A DNA stretch of 64,000 bases, taken from positions 1-64,000 of the forward strand of contig CAKTWI010000006.1 of assembly GCA_934630815.1 (NCBI GenBank), read 5' to 3'. Each line of letters begins with the position of its first letter. Position 1 is the first letter of the stretch. This DNA is from an uncultured Senegalimassilia sp. (GTDB taxonomy: Bacteria > Actinomycetota > Coriobacteriia > Coriobacteriales > Eggerthellaceae). The notes under the pieces were generated by a model. That model had not been told where the DNA came from. It saw nothing but the letters and a program-made list of their open reading frames with translations, and searched no databases. The translations under genes were made by a program, and so were the position numbers. Shown here one piece after another: positions 29,264-37,671 of the stretch.

Positions 29264-31507
29264 GTGGCAAGAAAGACCAAAGCACAACCGAAGAAGAAGC
29301 ATGTGGACAACCCCAACGTGATCGGCTTGCACTCCGAGGTTTTGGAGCAGCCCATCACGCAAACCCTCGAAGTGAACTACATGCCCTACGCCATGAGCAC
29401 CAACGTGTCCCGCGCGTTCCCGGAGATCGACGGGTTCAAGCCGTCGCATCGCAAGCTTCTGTACACCATGTACAAGATGGGCCTGCTCAACGGCGCGCGC
29501 CAGAAGAGCGCCAACATCGTCGGTCAGACCATGAAGCTCAACCCCCACGGCGACTCCGCCATCTACGAAACCATGGTGCGCCTTGCCACGGGCAACGAGG
29601 CCCTGCTCACGCCCTTCGTGGAATCCAAGGGCAACTTCGGCAAGTACTACTCCGGCGACCTGAGCTACGCCGCCTCGCGTTACACCGAGGCCAAGCTTTC
29701 TCCCATCTGCGCCGAGATCTTCAAGGACATCGACAAGGACCCGGTTGACTTCATGGACAGCTATGACGGCGCCATGAAGGAGCCGCGCCTGCTGCCCACC
29801 ACATTCCCCAACATCTTGGTGTCGGCGAACAAGGGCATCGGCGTTGCCATGGCCTCCGACATCTGCGGCTTCAACCTCAACGAAGTGTGCGAAGCCACCA
29901 TGCATTTCCTTGAGGACCCGGACTGCGACCTGCAGAAATACATGCCCGCACCCGACTTCTCCACCGGCGGCGAGATCATCTACCGCCGCGAGGAGATGGA
30001 CCGCATCTACAACACGGGCCTGGGCAGCTTCCAAATCCGCTCGCGCTGGCGCTACCTGCCCGACGAGCGCATCATCGAGGTGTACGAGATCCCCTACACC
30101 ACGAAAACCGACATCATCATCGAGCGCATCGTCAAGCTGGCGAAAGAAGGCAAGGTGCGCGAGATCGCCGACATCCGCGATGAGACCGACCTTTCCGGCC
30201 TGCGCATCGCCATCGACCTGAAGCGCGGCGTGGACCCCGAGCTGCTCATGGCGAAGCTGTTCCGCTCCACCACGCTGCAGGATTCGTTCTCTTGCAACTT
30301 CAACGTGCTGGTGGACGGGTACCCGCGCGTTATGGGCGTGCGTCAGATCCTGCAGGAGTGGGTTGCGTGGCGCGTGGATTCCACGCGACGCCGCATGAAC
30401 TTCGACCTGGGGAAGAAAAGCGATCGGCTGCACTTGCTGCACGGCCTTGAGGCTATTCTGCTGGACATCGACAAGGCCATCGCCATTATCCGCAACACCA
30501 AACTGGAGGCCGAGGTCGTGCCGAACCTGATGAAGGGCTTCGGCATCGACGAGGTGCAGGCGGAGTTCGTGGCCGAGTTGAAGCTGCGCAACATCAACGA
30601 GGAGTACATCCTCAACCGCACGAAGGACATCGCGAAGCTGGAAGGCGACATCGCCGAGCTGAAGGAGGTCCTGGCCAGCGAGCGGAAGATCAAGCAGGTC
30701 ATCAGCGACGAGCTGGCCGCGGTGAACAAGAAGCACGTCACGCCGCGCAAAACGGGTCTGGTGGAGCCGGGCGACATCGTGGAGGTCAGTCTGGAGCCCG
30801 AGGTGGAGGAATACCCCGTCACCATGATGCTCTCGCGCGATGGCTACCTGAAGAAGATGACCGAGCGCGTGCTGCGCAAGGCCACCACGCTCAAGTACAA
30901 GGACGGCGACGAGCCCTTTATCGAGTTCCCGTCGTCGAACACCCACGAGCTGCTGGTGTTCACCGACCAGCGCCAGGTGTACAAGTGCAAGGTGGCGCAG
31001 TTCGAGGACACCAAGTCGGCGCAGCTGGGCTCGTACCTGCCCACCGACCTGGGGATGGACCCCGACGAGAGCGTGACCTGGGTGATCGACCCCGAGGACT
31101 ACAAGGCCGACGTGCTGTTCGTGTTCGAGAACGGCCGCGTGGCGCGCGTTGCCCTGGCGGGTTACGTCACGAAGACCAACCGCAAGCGCCTGAAGAACGC
31201 CATCTACGGCGGTAGCAAGCTGCTGTTCGCGTGCGTGCTGAAAGAGGACCGCGACCTGGCCCTGGTGTCAAGCGACCAGCGCCTGATCAACTTCAACACC
31301 TCGCTGCTGAAGACCAAGACCACCAACAGCACGCAGGGCATCCAGGCGTTCACCGCGAAAAACGGTCGCATCGTGACCATGGTGGGCACGGCCGAGGAGT
31401 TCCTGGGCGGCACCGCCAGCGTGGAGAAGTTCCGCGCGGCTAGCCTTCCGTCGTCCGGCTCGCCCATGAAGGAAACGGACATGAAGAGCCTGTTCGACCT
31501 GGAGTAG
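29264..31507 (+). CDS. type IIA DNA topoisomerase subunit A (ParC/GyrA-like)
   Basis: This 747-residue partner subunit has the catalytic tyrosine in AASRYTEAKLS (Tyr140), a typical quinolone-region segment (HPHGDSAIYETMVRLA-like, here NPHGDSAIYETMVRLA), the tower/coiled coil and a C-terminal beta-pinwheel with GTAEEFLGGTASVEKF-type blades. GTG 29264 follows AAGGGGAG (29253-29260). The A and B genes form one operon. An obvious GyrA box is not evident to me in the C-terminal domain, which would favour a topo IV-like role, but this needs alignment. Confidence 0.9.
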   Translation: MARKTKAQPKKKHVDNPNVIGLHSEVLEQPITQTLEVNYMPYAMSTNVSRAFPEIDGFKPSHRKLLYTMYKMGLLNGARQKSANIVGQTMKLNPHGDSAIYETMVRLATGNEALLTPFVESKGNFGKYYSGDLSYAASRYTEAKLSPICAEIFKDIDKDPVDFMDSYDGAMKEPRLLPTTFPNILVSANKGIGVAMASDICGFNLNEVCEATMHFLEDPDCDLQKYMPAPDFSTGGEIIYRREEMDRIYNTGLGSFQIRSRWRYLPDERIIEVYEIPYTTKTDIIIERIVKLAKEGKVREIADIRDETDLSGLRIAIDLKRGVDPELLMAKLFRSTTLQDSFSCNFNVLVDGYPRVMGVRQILQEWVAWRVDSTRRRMNFDLGKKSDRLHLLHGLEAILLDIDKAIAIIRNTKLEAEVVPNLMKGFGIDEVQAEFVAELKLRNINEEYILNRTKDIAKLEGDIAELKEVLASERKIKQVISDELAAVNKKHVTPRKTGLVEPGDIVEVSLEPEVEEYPVTMMLSRDGYLKKMTERVLRKATTLKYKDGDEPFIEFPSSNTHELLVFTDQRQVYKCKVAQFEDTKSAQLGSYLPTDLGMDPDESVTWVIDPEDYKADVLFVFENGRVARVALAGYVTKTNRKRLKNAIYGGSKLLFACVLKEDRDLALVSSDQRLINFNTSLLKTKTTNSTQGIQAFTAKNGRIVTMVGTAEEFLGGTASVEKFRAASLPSSGSPMKETDMKSLFDLE

Positions 31508-31518
31508 CGTGCAGGCAT

Positions 31519-31564
31519 GAGACGGCCGGCGCGGGGCGATACGCTTCACGTCGGCCGTTTGATT
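31519..31564 (+). terminator. terminator after the topoisomerase operon
   Basis: GACGGCCGGCG and CGTCGGCCGTTTGATTT form an imperfect stem of 9-10 bp after the stop, ending in T-rich sequence. The rest of the 31508-31853 gap shows only the promoter noted next. Confidence 0.6.
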
Positions 31565-31803
31565 TGACTGCTGTTCCGTTCTATTCGCTGCCGTTTGTCG
31601 CGCCGCGCCTCGGCTTGCGTTAGCGCTGTTGTTAGCTGCGAGCTAATGGGTCGGTGCGGATGTCTTGAGGGCCGATTCGGGCACTGCTGCCGAATCGGTT
31701 AGGAGGCTTGCGGGGCGCTTTCGTAAGGTTTGGCGTACTGAGAGCGGGCATGCTTGCAAGGTCTATGCAAGGCGGGCGCCTCATACTCAAGGGGATTCGA
31801 TAC

Positions 31804-31832
31804 TTGAGACCCGAGCGAGGCGGTTCTATAAT
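31804..31832 (+). promoter_or_regulatory. promoter of the toxin-antitoxin-like pair
   Basis: TTGAGA (31804-31809), a 17-bp spacer and a perfect TATAAT (31827-31832) make one of the best sigma-70-type promoters in the window. The expected start near 31839 gives a leader of only about 15 nt with a poor ribosome binding site. Confidence 0.75.
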
Positions 31833-31853
31833 GCAAGACAAAAGTAGTGCCTT

Positions 31854-32135
31854 ATGAACGAGGTATTCGTGCACGAGCATGCGCTCGTGCACGGGCTGTC
31901 CGAGGAGCAGGTGTTGCACGCGTGGCGAAATGCCGTATCGGTTGCTCGACGCGGTTGTGAAAGCGGCGAGGTCGATTTCGTGGCCATTGGATTCGATCAG
32001 CATGGCAGGGCCATTGAGATGACGGGACGGAAAAAACCGTTCGGTGTGCTGATATTCCATGCAAACACGCCGCCGACGACGCGTGCGCTCAAGGAATTGG
32101 GGTTGGGAGGGGACGGTCATGGCAGTGGTCACTGA
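31854..32135 (+). CDS. putative toxin of a two-gene toxin-antitoxin module
   Basis: This 93-residue protein (EVFVHEHALVHGLSEEQVLHAW...VAIGFDQHGRAIEM...LIFHANTPPTTRALKELGL) has the size and beta-rich pattern of small RelE/BrnT-like RNase toxins. The HxxxHGLS motif, IGFD segment and a late FHANTPPT segment are typical of an actinobacterial family I recall as annotated hypothetical or BrnT-like. It overlaps the downstream gene by 17 nt, a common sign of a toxin-antitoxin pair, here with the toxin first. It has its own strong promoter and short leader. The function is inferred from size and context only. Confidence 0.6.
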   Translation: MNEVFVHEHALVHGLSEEQVLHAWRNAVSVARRGCESGEVDFVAIGFDQHGRAIEMTGRKKPFGVLIFHANTPPTTRALKELGLGGDGHGSGH

Positions 32136-32400
32136 TAAGGATCTGCGCTCTCGATTCTCGTTTTCGGAAAACGAGATAGCGCAGTTGCATGCAGACGCTG
32201 AAAAGTACGAAAGCGGCGAATGGCCGGAGGGCGAGACCGTGCTTATCGGTAGGCCGTGCGTGTACGGCGAACGTATGAAGTCCATAACGTATCGCGACAC
32301 CGAAGCGGAAGTTCGCCGCATGGATGAGCGCGCGAAAAGCCTGTCCATGAGCCGTTCCGACTACCTGCGCTATCTAGTGCGCAAAGACTTGGAAGGTTGA
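32119..32400 (+). CDS. putative antitoxin with ribbon-helix-helix-like C-terminus
   Basis: This is a 93-residue protein. Its last 40 residues (EVRRMDERAKSLSMSRSDYLRYLVRKDLEG) look like a ribbon-helix-helix DNA-binding or dimerisation unit, as in antitoxins that repress their own operon. The N-terminal half (MAVVTDKDLRSRFSFSENEIAQLHADAEKYESGEW) is probably flexible and toxin-binding. ATG 32119 follows GGGAGGGGA and lies inside the end of the toxin gene. An upstream in-frame start at 32059 lacks such a site. Confidence 0.6.
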   Translation: MAVVTDKDLRSRFSFSENEIAQLHADAEKYESGEWPEGETVLIGRPCVYGERMKSITYRDTEAEVRRMDERAKSLSMSRSDYLRYLVRKDLEG

Positions 32401-32687
32401 TTTCGCTCGCGGGCCGTTGTTTTCTTCTTGTAGATGCGGCAATGGCTCCAGGCAAGCAATGTCGCTGGATGCCCGGTGGTGAGATGTTCGCAGATGCGCG
32501 CATTCGCCAGGTTAATGGCGATGCGATAACCGTTGTGCGCGATTAGTTGTTGACGCGACCGCGAAAATGCCGTTGCTGTCCCGTGCATAGTACAGCTGTT
32601 GGAAATCTTTGCGAGATGATGGTACATGGTCTGAGCTGTGCGCGGAGCAGGCCCTGTGATGCGACTTTCAACGAAAGGGGTTGCGGT

Positions 32688-34040
32688 ATGAAGGTGCTGC
32701 ATGTTTCCGATTTGCATATCGGGAAGCGCGTTAACGGCATGTCGATGCTGGACGATCAGCGCTATATTCTGCGGCAGATACTGGATATTGCGAGGAAGCA
32801 CCAGGTCGGCGTGCTGCTGATTGCCGGCGACATTTACGACAAGGCATCGCCGAGCGCAGAGGCGGTTACCGTGTTCGATGCGTTTTTGACCGATGCGGTG
32901 GCGGTGGGCTTGCGCGTGCTGGCCATTCCCGGCAACCACGATTCCGCCGAGCGCATCGCGTATGCGCAGCGACTTTTGGAGAAGCAGGGCGTTTGCCTGC
33001 CTCCGGTGTATGAGGGCGAAGTCGAGCGGGTGGAGCTTGAGGACGAGCATGGGTCGGTGGAGTTCTGGCTGCTGCCGTTTTTGAAGCCCGGCGACGTGCG
33101 CAGGTTCTTCCCCGACGATGAAATCGGCGACGACTATTCGGCCGCGTTGCGTGCGGTGCTGGGTGCGTGCGATATCGACCAGGAGAAACGCAATATTGTG
33201 CTGTCGCACCAGTTGGTGACGGCGTACGGCACGGCGCCCGATCGCGCCGACGACGAGATCAAGCTGGGCGGCATGGACAACGTGGACGTGTCGGTGTACG
33301 ACGCGTTCGACTACGTGGCGCTTGGGCATGTGCATCGTCCGCAGCGCGTGGGGCGCGATACCGTGCGTTATTCGGGGTCGCCGCTTAAGTACTCGTTTAG
33401 CGAAGCGCGGTATGGCAAGAGCGTGGTTTTGGTTGAGCTGGGGGAGAAGAAACCGGGCGATGACGTGGGCGAATGCGTGTCGTTCGAGTTGATTCCGCTT
33501 GTGCCGCTGCATGACGTGCGCGAGGTGCGCGGCACGTTGGCTGATGTGCTGGCCATGGGTGCGGCAGCGGGCGATTCGCTGGCGGATGCCGGGGTTTCGG
33601 CTGGCGGCATTGGCGATGGGAAAGGGGCGGATGGCGTCAACGACGAGGCGGCGTTGGCCGATGGCGTTGGCGATGCTGCTGCGCGGGATGGCGATGCGTC
33701 CGCGCCCATCGCGGTGCACGATGCCTCGCAGGATTACCTGCACATCACGCTTTCTGATGAACATCCGCAGCTGGATGCTATGGCGAAGATTCACGAGGTG
33801 TTCCCCAACGCCATGATGCTGGACTATGACAACGTGACGGTGCTTGTCGATTGCCCGCAAACCCAGCTTACGGCCGACCCCGACAGCATGGACACGCTGG
33901 AGCTGTTCGGCGCCTTCTATGAAAGCCAGGTGGGCAATCCCCTGGATGATGAGCAGCAAGATTTCGCGCGCAAGCTGATCGCGAAGGTGGAGGATTCGGC
34001 CGCAAAAGGCCCCGATGGGCAGGAAGAGGGTGCGCAATGA
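32688..34040 (+). CDS. sbcD: exonuclease subunit SbcD
   Basis: This 450-residue Mre11-family nuclease begins MKVLHVSDLHIGKRVNG and contains AGDIYDKASPS, IPGNHDSAERI, LSHQLV and ALGHVHRPQ, which supply the two-metal phosphodiesterase site. With SbcC it opens and cuts hairpins and palindromes in DNA. A linker of about 60 residues rich in Ala/Asp/Gly (about residues 295-350) interrupts the C-terminal half. ATG 32688 follows GAAAGGGG. The stop overlaps the sbcC start (ATGA). This enzyme is notable in a window with several long palindromes. Confidence 0.93.
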   Translation: MKVLHVSDLHIGKRVNGMSMLDDQRYILRQILDIARKHQVGVLLIAGDIYDKASPSAEAVTVFDAFLTDAVAVGLRVLAIPGNHDSAERIAYAQRLLEKQGVCLPPVYEGEVERVELEDEHGSVEFWLLPFLKPGDVRRFFPDDEIGDDYSAALRAVLGACDIDQEKRNIVLSHQLVTAYGTAPDRADDEIKLGGMDNVDVSVYDAFDYVALGHVHRPQRVGRDTVRYSGSPLKYSFSEARYGKSVVLVELGEKKPGDDVGECVSFELIPLVPLHDVREVRGTLADVLAMGAAAGDSLADAGVSAGGIGDGKGADGVNDEAALADGVGDAAARDGDASAPIAVHDASQDYLHITLSDEHPQLDAMAKIHEVFPNAMMLDYDNVTVLVDCPQTQLTADPDSMDTLELFGAFYESQVGNPLDDEQQDFARKLIAKVEDSAAKGPDGQEEGAQ

Positions 34041-37000
34041 AGCCGTTGAAGCTGACCATGTCCGCATTCGGGCCGTATTCCGGCGAGACGGAAATCGACT
34101 TTCGAACGCTTGGGCGCTCGGGCGTGTACCTGGTGTGCGGCGACACGGGCGCGGGCAAAACCATGATCTTCGACGCCATCTGCTTCGCGCTGTTCGGCGA
34201 GGCGAGCGGCGATAGCCGAAACGGCGCCCGTTCTTCCGCAAGTTTGCGCAGCGATTTTGCCGACCCGGCAAGCAAAACGTACGTTGAGTTGGAGTTCTCC
34301 TACCGGGGGCAAACCTACCGCGTAAAGCGCAACCCCGACTATGAGCGTGCTAAGAAGCGCGGCGAAGGCACCACCAAAGAGCCTGCCAACGCCGAGATCG
34401 AGCTGCCGGACGGGCGCTGCATCAGCGGCGTGCGCAAGGTGAACATGCAGGTGGAAGAGCTGCTGGGTATCGATGCGAACCAATTCAAGCAGATCGTCAT
34501 GCTGGCGCAGGGCGAGTTCCGAAAGCTGCTGACGGCCGACACGGCAACGCGCGAGGGCATCTTCCGCAAGCTGTTCGCCACGCAAAAGTACGAGATGCTG
34601 CAAGACCGCCTGGGCGAGGAGTGCCGCAAGCTCGAGCGCGAGAACGAGAAGCTGAAAAGCGAGGTTTTGCGGTGTTCGCAAACCGTTCGTTTCGCTGCGC
34701 AGGACGCGCGCGAGGAGGAGCTTGACGAGCGTCGCCGCAGCGGGGCGCCTATGGGCGCGTGGGTGGTCGAGTTGCTCGAGGGGCTTTTAGCGGGCGACAA
34801 GGCGGAATTTGTGCAGCTGAACAAGCAGGTTAAGGAGTTGCGCTGCAAATGGGCTGACGCAAACGCGCTGGTGAAGCAGGTGGAGAACCGCCCGCGGTAC
34901 GAGCAGGAACGCGCGGCGCTTGCCGAAGAGGTCGCCCAGCACGAGGGGCGGACGGAAGGCTTGCAGGCGGCGCTGCAACAGGAATGCGCGCATGACGCAG
35001 AGCGCCTGGAGGCAACCGAGCGCGCAGCGGTGATCGAGGGGACGTTTGCGAAATATCAGGCACTGCAGCGTGCTGATCAGGGGCTTTCAGCTGCAAAGGA
35101 AGCGTTGTCGCGTGCTGAGCAGGCTTCCAAGGCTGCGCAGGCAGATGCCGGCAAGGCGGAAGAGCAGCGGGCGCAGGCGGCGCAGGCCGCGGAGAGGCTT
35201 GCGGGCTCGGACGTTCGCCAGGCGCAGGCGAAGGCGGCGTTCGATGCGGCGCAGCTGCGCGCGAATGCAGCGGGTGAGGCGCTTGCGGGCGCAAAAGACC
35301 TTGCGGCCAAGGTTGCAACGGCGCAAAAGGCTCAAAAGCAGGTGCAAACCTTGCTGGAGCAGGAAGAGGCGCTGGTTGCGGCCGAACGCAAAGCGCGGGA
35401 TGCGGTTGCGCAGGCCAAGGCGGCAAGCGAGTCGTTCGCCGGCGCGGACGTTGCGCTCAGCGAAGCGGGTGCTGCGCTCGAGCGCGTTATGCGTGCCGAG
35501 CAGGATGCCTCCCAGGCAGTGCAACGTCGCGGCGAATTGCAGCAGGCGACTCAGGCTGCCGCGGAGCCGTACCAACGAGCGCTCGAGCGGCTCAAAGCCG
35601 CAGAGACCGTCCACGACAAAGACCTGGCGCAGGTGCAGCAGCTGCAAAAGGCCCAGCGTGCGGGTCGCGCTGGCCTACTTGCGGCGGATTTGCAGGACGG
35701 TTCGCCCTGTCCGGTGTGCGGCTCGGTGCATCATCCGTCGCCGGCACAGGCGGCGGGCAGTATTCCGACCGATGATCAGATAGACAAGGCAACGGCCATT
35801 GAGGCTGCGTCGAAAAAGGCGGTCGATCAGGCGGCGCGCGAAGCCGAGGGTGCAAAGACTCGTTGCGAGACCGCGCAGCTTGCGCTTGATGAGTTCGACA
35901 AGGAACACGGTGGCGAGCAGAACATTGCGCAAGTTCTTGAGCAAGCGCGCAATGGCGTTGCGGCCGCAAAACGCGCGAAGGCCGATGCGCAGCTGCGCTG
36001 CGACGAGGCGGCGCACACTGCGAAGGCGCTTGCCGACGCCGAGGCGGCGTATGAGCGTTCTGCAACGGCGTTGTCGCAGGTCAAGGACGCGCGTCAGGCT
36101 GCAGAACGCGACCATGCGTCGGCCGATGCCGAAGCCCGCGCCCTCCGGGAGCGCCTGGCCGTCGTTTCCGTAGACGAAGCCCAGCGTGCGTTCGAGAACG
36201 CGCAGCATGACGCGAGCGTTGCGCAAACCGAGCTGAACAACGCCGAACACGCGGTCTGCGCATTCGCCACCGCGCAACGCGGCCAACAAGCCGCGGAAGA
36301 AGCCGCGAAGCAGGCAGCGGAGCAGGCGCGCAAGGCCGAGGAGGTGTTACAGAACCAAACGCAGGCGCAGAAGCTTGCCGAGCAGGAGGCGAAGCACCTG
36401 CGCGCCGACCTGGACTTCCCCTCGCTCGAGGCGGCTCAAACCGAAGCTGCGCGGCTGCGTCAGCGGGCGGACGACCTGAAGCGTAAGCGAGATGCGGCCC
36501 AGCAGGCGGTCGAGCAAAACGCGCAGCAACTTGCAACCAAACGCGAACTGCTGGCGGCGAAGGACAAGCAGCTTGCCGAGCTGCCTGCCGGCGACGCCGC
36601 TGCAGCGGCAAAGGAGCGCAACGACTATGAGGAGCAGGGCAAACTGGCAAACGAACGCCTTGGTGCCGTGAACCTGCGCGTTTCCGCGAACGGGGAGTGC
36701 CTTGAGCAGCTGCGCAAAACGCTGAAGCGCGCGGGCGATATCGAGGAGCGTTACGGCCGAATCAAGCTGATGGCAGATGCTGCGAACGGCAACTTGACCG
36801 GGCGCGCAAAAGTCCGCTTCGAGGCGTACGTGCAGGGCATGTACTTCGACAAGGTCATCGCAGCGGCAAACCAGCGTCTACGCGTGCTGACGGCGGGGCA
36901 GTTCGAGCTGGTGCGTTGGTCGGAGTCCGCGGGCAACTCGAAGGCCGGCCTGGGGCTGTACGTCATCGACAGCTTCACGGGGCGTGCCAGGGATGCGTCG

Positions 37001-37294
37001 TCGCTTTCGGGTGGCGAATCGTTCCAGGCATCGTTGTGCCTGGCCCTGGGGCTTTCCGATATTGTGCAGGCGCACGCCGGCGGCATCGAGTTCGACACCA
37101 TGTTCGTGGACGAGGGCTTCGGCTCGCTCGACCAAGGCGCGCTGGGCAACGCCATCAGCCTGCTATCCGACCTGTCGGGCGGCAACAAGCTGGTGGGCAT
37201 CATCAGCCACGTTGAGGACCTGAAGGCGAATATTCCCAAGCGCATCATCGTGACCAAAACCCAATCCGGTTCCACCGCAAATGTCGAAGCCTAG
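34037..37294 (+). CDS. sbcC: exonuclease subunit SbcC
   Basis: This 1085-residue SMC-like ATPase has an N-terminal lobe with Walker A GDTGAGKTMIFD, a long Ala/Gln/Glu/Arg coiled coil, a central zinc hook CPVCGSVHHP (about residue 558), a second coiled coil and the C-terminal signature LSGGESFQASLCLALGLSD with Walker B MFVDEGFGSLD. It bridges DNA and powers SbcD. The gene overlaps sbcD by 4 nt, so the two are translationally coupled. The coiled coil is strongly Ala-rich, as expected in high-GC genomes. Confidence 0.95.
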   Translation: MKPLKLTMSAFGPYSGETEIDFRTLGRSGVYLVCGDTGAGKTMIFDAICFALFGEASGDSRNGARSSASLRSDFADPASKTYVELEFSYRGQTYRVKRNPDYERAKKRGEGTTKEPANAEIELPDGRCISGVRKVNMQVEELLGIDANQFKQIVMLAQGEFRKLLTADTATREGIFRKLFATQKYEMLQDRLGEECRKLERENEKLKSEVLRCSQTVRFAAQDAREEELDERRRSGAPMGAWVVELLEGLLAGDKAEFVQLNKQVKELRCKWADANALVKQVENRPRYEQERAALAEEVAQHEGRTEGLQAALQQECAHDAERLEATERAAVIEGTFAKYQALQRADQGLSAAKEALSRAEQASKAAQADAGKAEEQRAQAAQAAERLAGSDVRQAQAKAAFDAAQLRANAAGEALAGAKDLAAKVATAQKAQKQVQTLLEQEEALVAAERKARDAVAQAKAASESFAGADVALSEAGAALERVMRAEQDASQAVQRRGELQQATQAAAEPYQRALERLKAAETVHDKDLAQVQQLQKAQRAGRAGLLAADLQDGSPCPVCGSVHHPSPAQAAGSIPTDDQIDKATAIEAASKKAVDQAAREAEGAKTRCETAQLALDEFDKEHGGEQNIAQVLEQARNGVAAAKRAKADAQLRCDEAAHTAKALADAEAAYERSATALSQVKDARQAAERDHASADAEARALRERLAVVSVDEAQRAFENAQHDASVAQTELNNAEHAVCAFATAQRGQQAAEEAAKQAAEQARKAEEVLQNQTQAQKLAEQEAKHLRADLDFPSLEAAQTEAARLRQRADDLKRKRDAAQQAVEQNAQQLATKRELLAAKDKQLAELPAGDAAAAAKERNDYEEQGKLANERLGAVNLRVSANGECLEQLRKTLKRAGDIEERYGRIKLMADAANGNLTGRAKVRFEAYVQGMYFDKVIAAANQRLRVLTAGQFELVRWSESAGNSKAGLGLYVIDSFTGRARDASSLSGGESFQASLCLALGLSDIVQAHAGGIEFDTMFVDEGFGSLDQGALGNAISLLSDLSGGNKLVGIISHVEDLKANIPKRIIVTKTQSGSTANVEA

Positions 37295-37312
37295 GGGTAC
37301 TGCAAATAAATT

Positions 37313-37353
37313 GACGGCTTTTGCGCTAGGCGATGCCTGGCGCAAAAGCCGTC
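37313..37353. terminator. bidirectional terminator hairpin between convergent sbcC and the DUF4143 gene
   Basis: GACGGCTTTTGCGC (37313-37326) pairs perfectly over 14 bp with GCGCAAAAGCCGTC (37340-37353). Read on the minus strand it is followed by the T-rich AATTTATTTG. It is therefore a plausible terminator for the leftward gene as well as for sbcDC. Confidence 0.7.
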
Positions 37354-37466
37354 ACGTTTAGGTCGGGCAACAGCCGCCGTAAAAGCCGTAGAGATCAGGC
37401 CGGGCAACACCTGCTGCAAAGGTCGCCTGATTCAGGCTCGCTAGTGTCTTCTGCCGCACCCCTCGA

Positions 37467-37543
37467 TGGTCAAAACTTGCATCTGCTGCAAGTTTTGACC
37501 ATGCCATCGACGAAACTTGCAAATCCGATAAGTTTCGTCGATG
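37467..37543. repeat. two-hairpin repeat element, left copy
   Basis: Two perfect inverted repeats lie side by side. IR1 is TGGTCAAAACTTGCA (37467-37481) with its complement at 37487-37501 around a 5-nt loop. IR2 is CATCGACGAAACTT (37505-37518) with its complement at 37530-37543 around an 11-nt loop. The same two-hairpin unit recurs in the same orientation at 38984-39061. The two copies flank the DUF4143 gene. Confidence 0.9.
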
Positions 37544-37586
37544 TGCGCAGTAGGCACCGACGGCGCACAGTGTGCCGGACGTTTAG

Positions 37587-37625
37587 GGTCTGACAGTTAG
37601 TGCTACGTCCTCTAAATGTCAGACC
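37587..37625. repeat. dispersed repeat, family B, copy between convergent genes
   Basis: GGTCTGACA (37587-37595) and TGTCAGACC (37617-37625) are reverse complements. The sequence between carries GTTAGTGCTACGTCC, shared with the palindrome at 39156-39230. It looks like half of that palindrome with its own closing arm. The remaining 37354-37466 stretch holds only an imperfect direct duplication around GGTCGGGCAACA/GGCCGGGCAACA. Confidence 0.8.
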
Positions 37626-37671
37626 GGGCGGCAAGCGTCAGGCCGAAAGGCGCTGGGCGGCTTTCCCGGCT

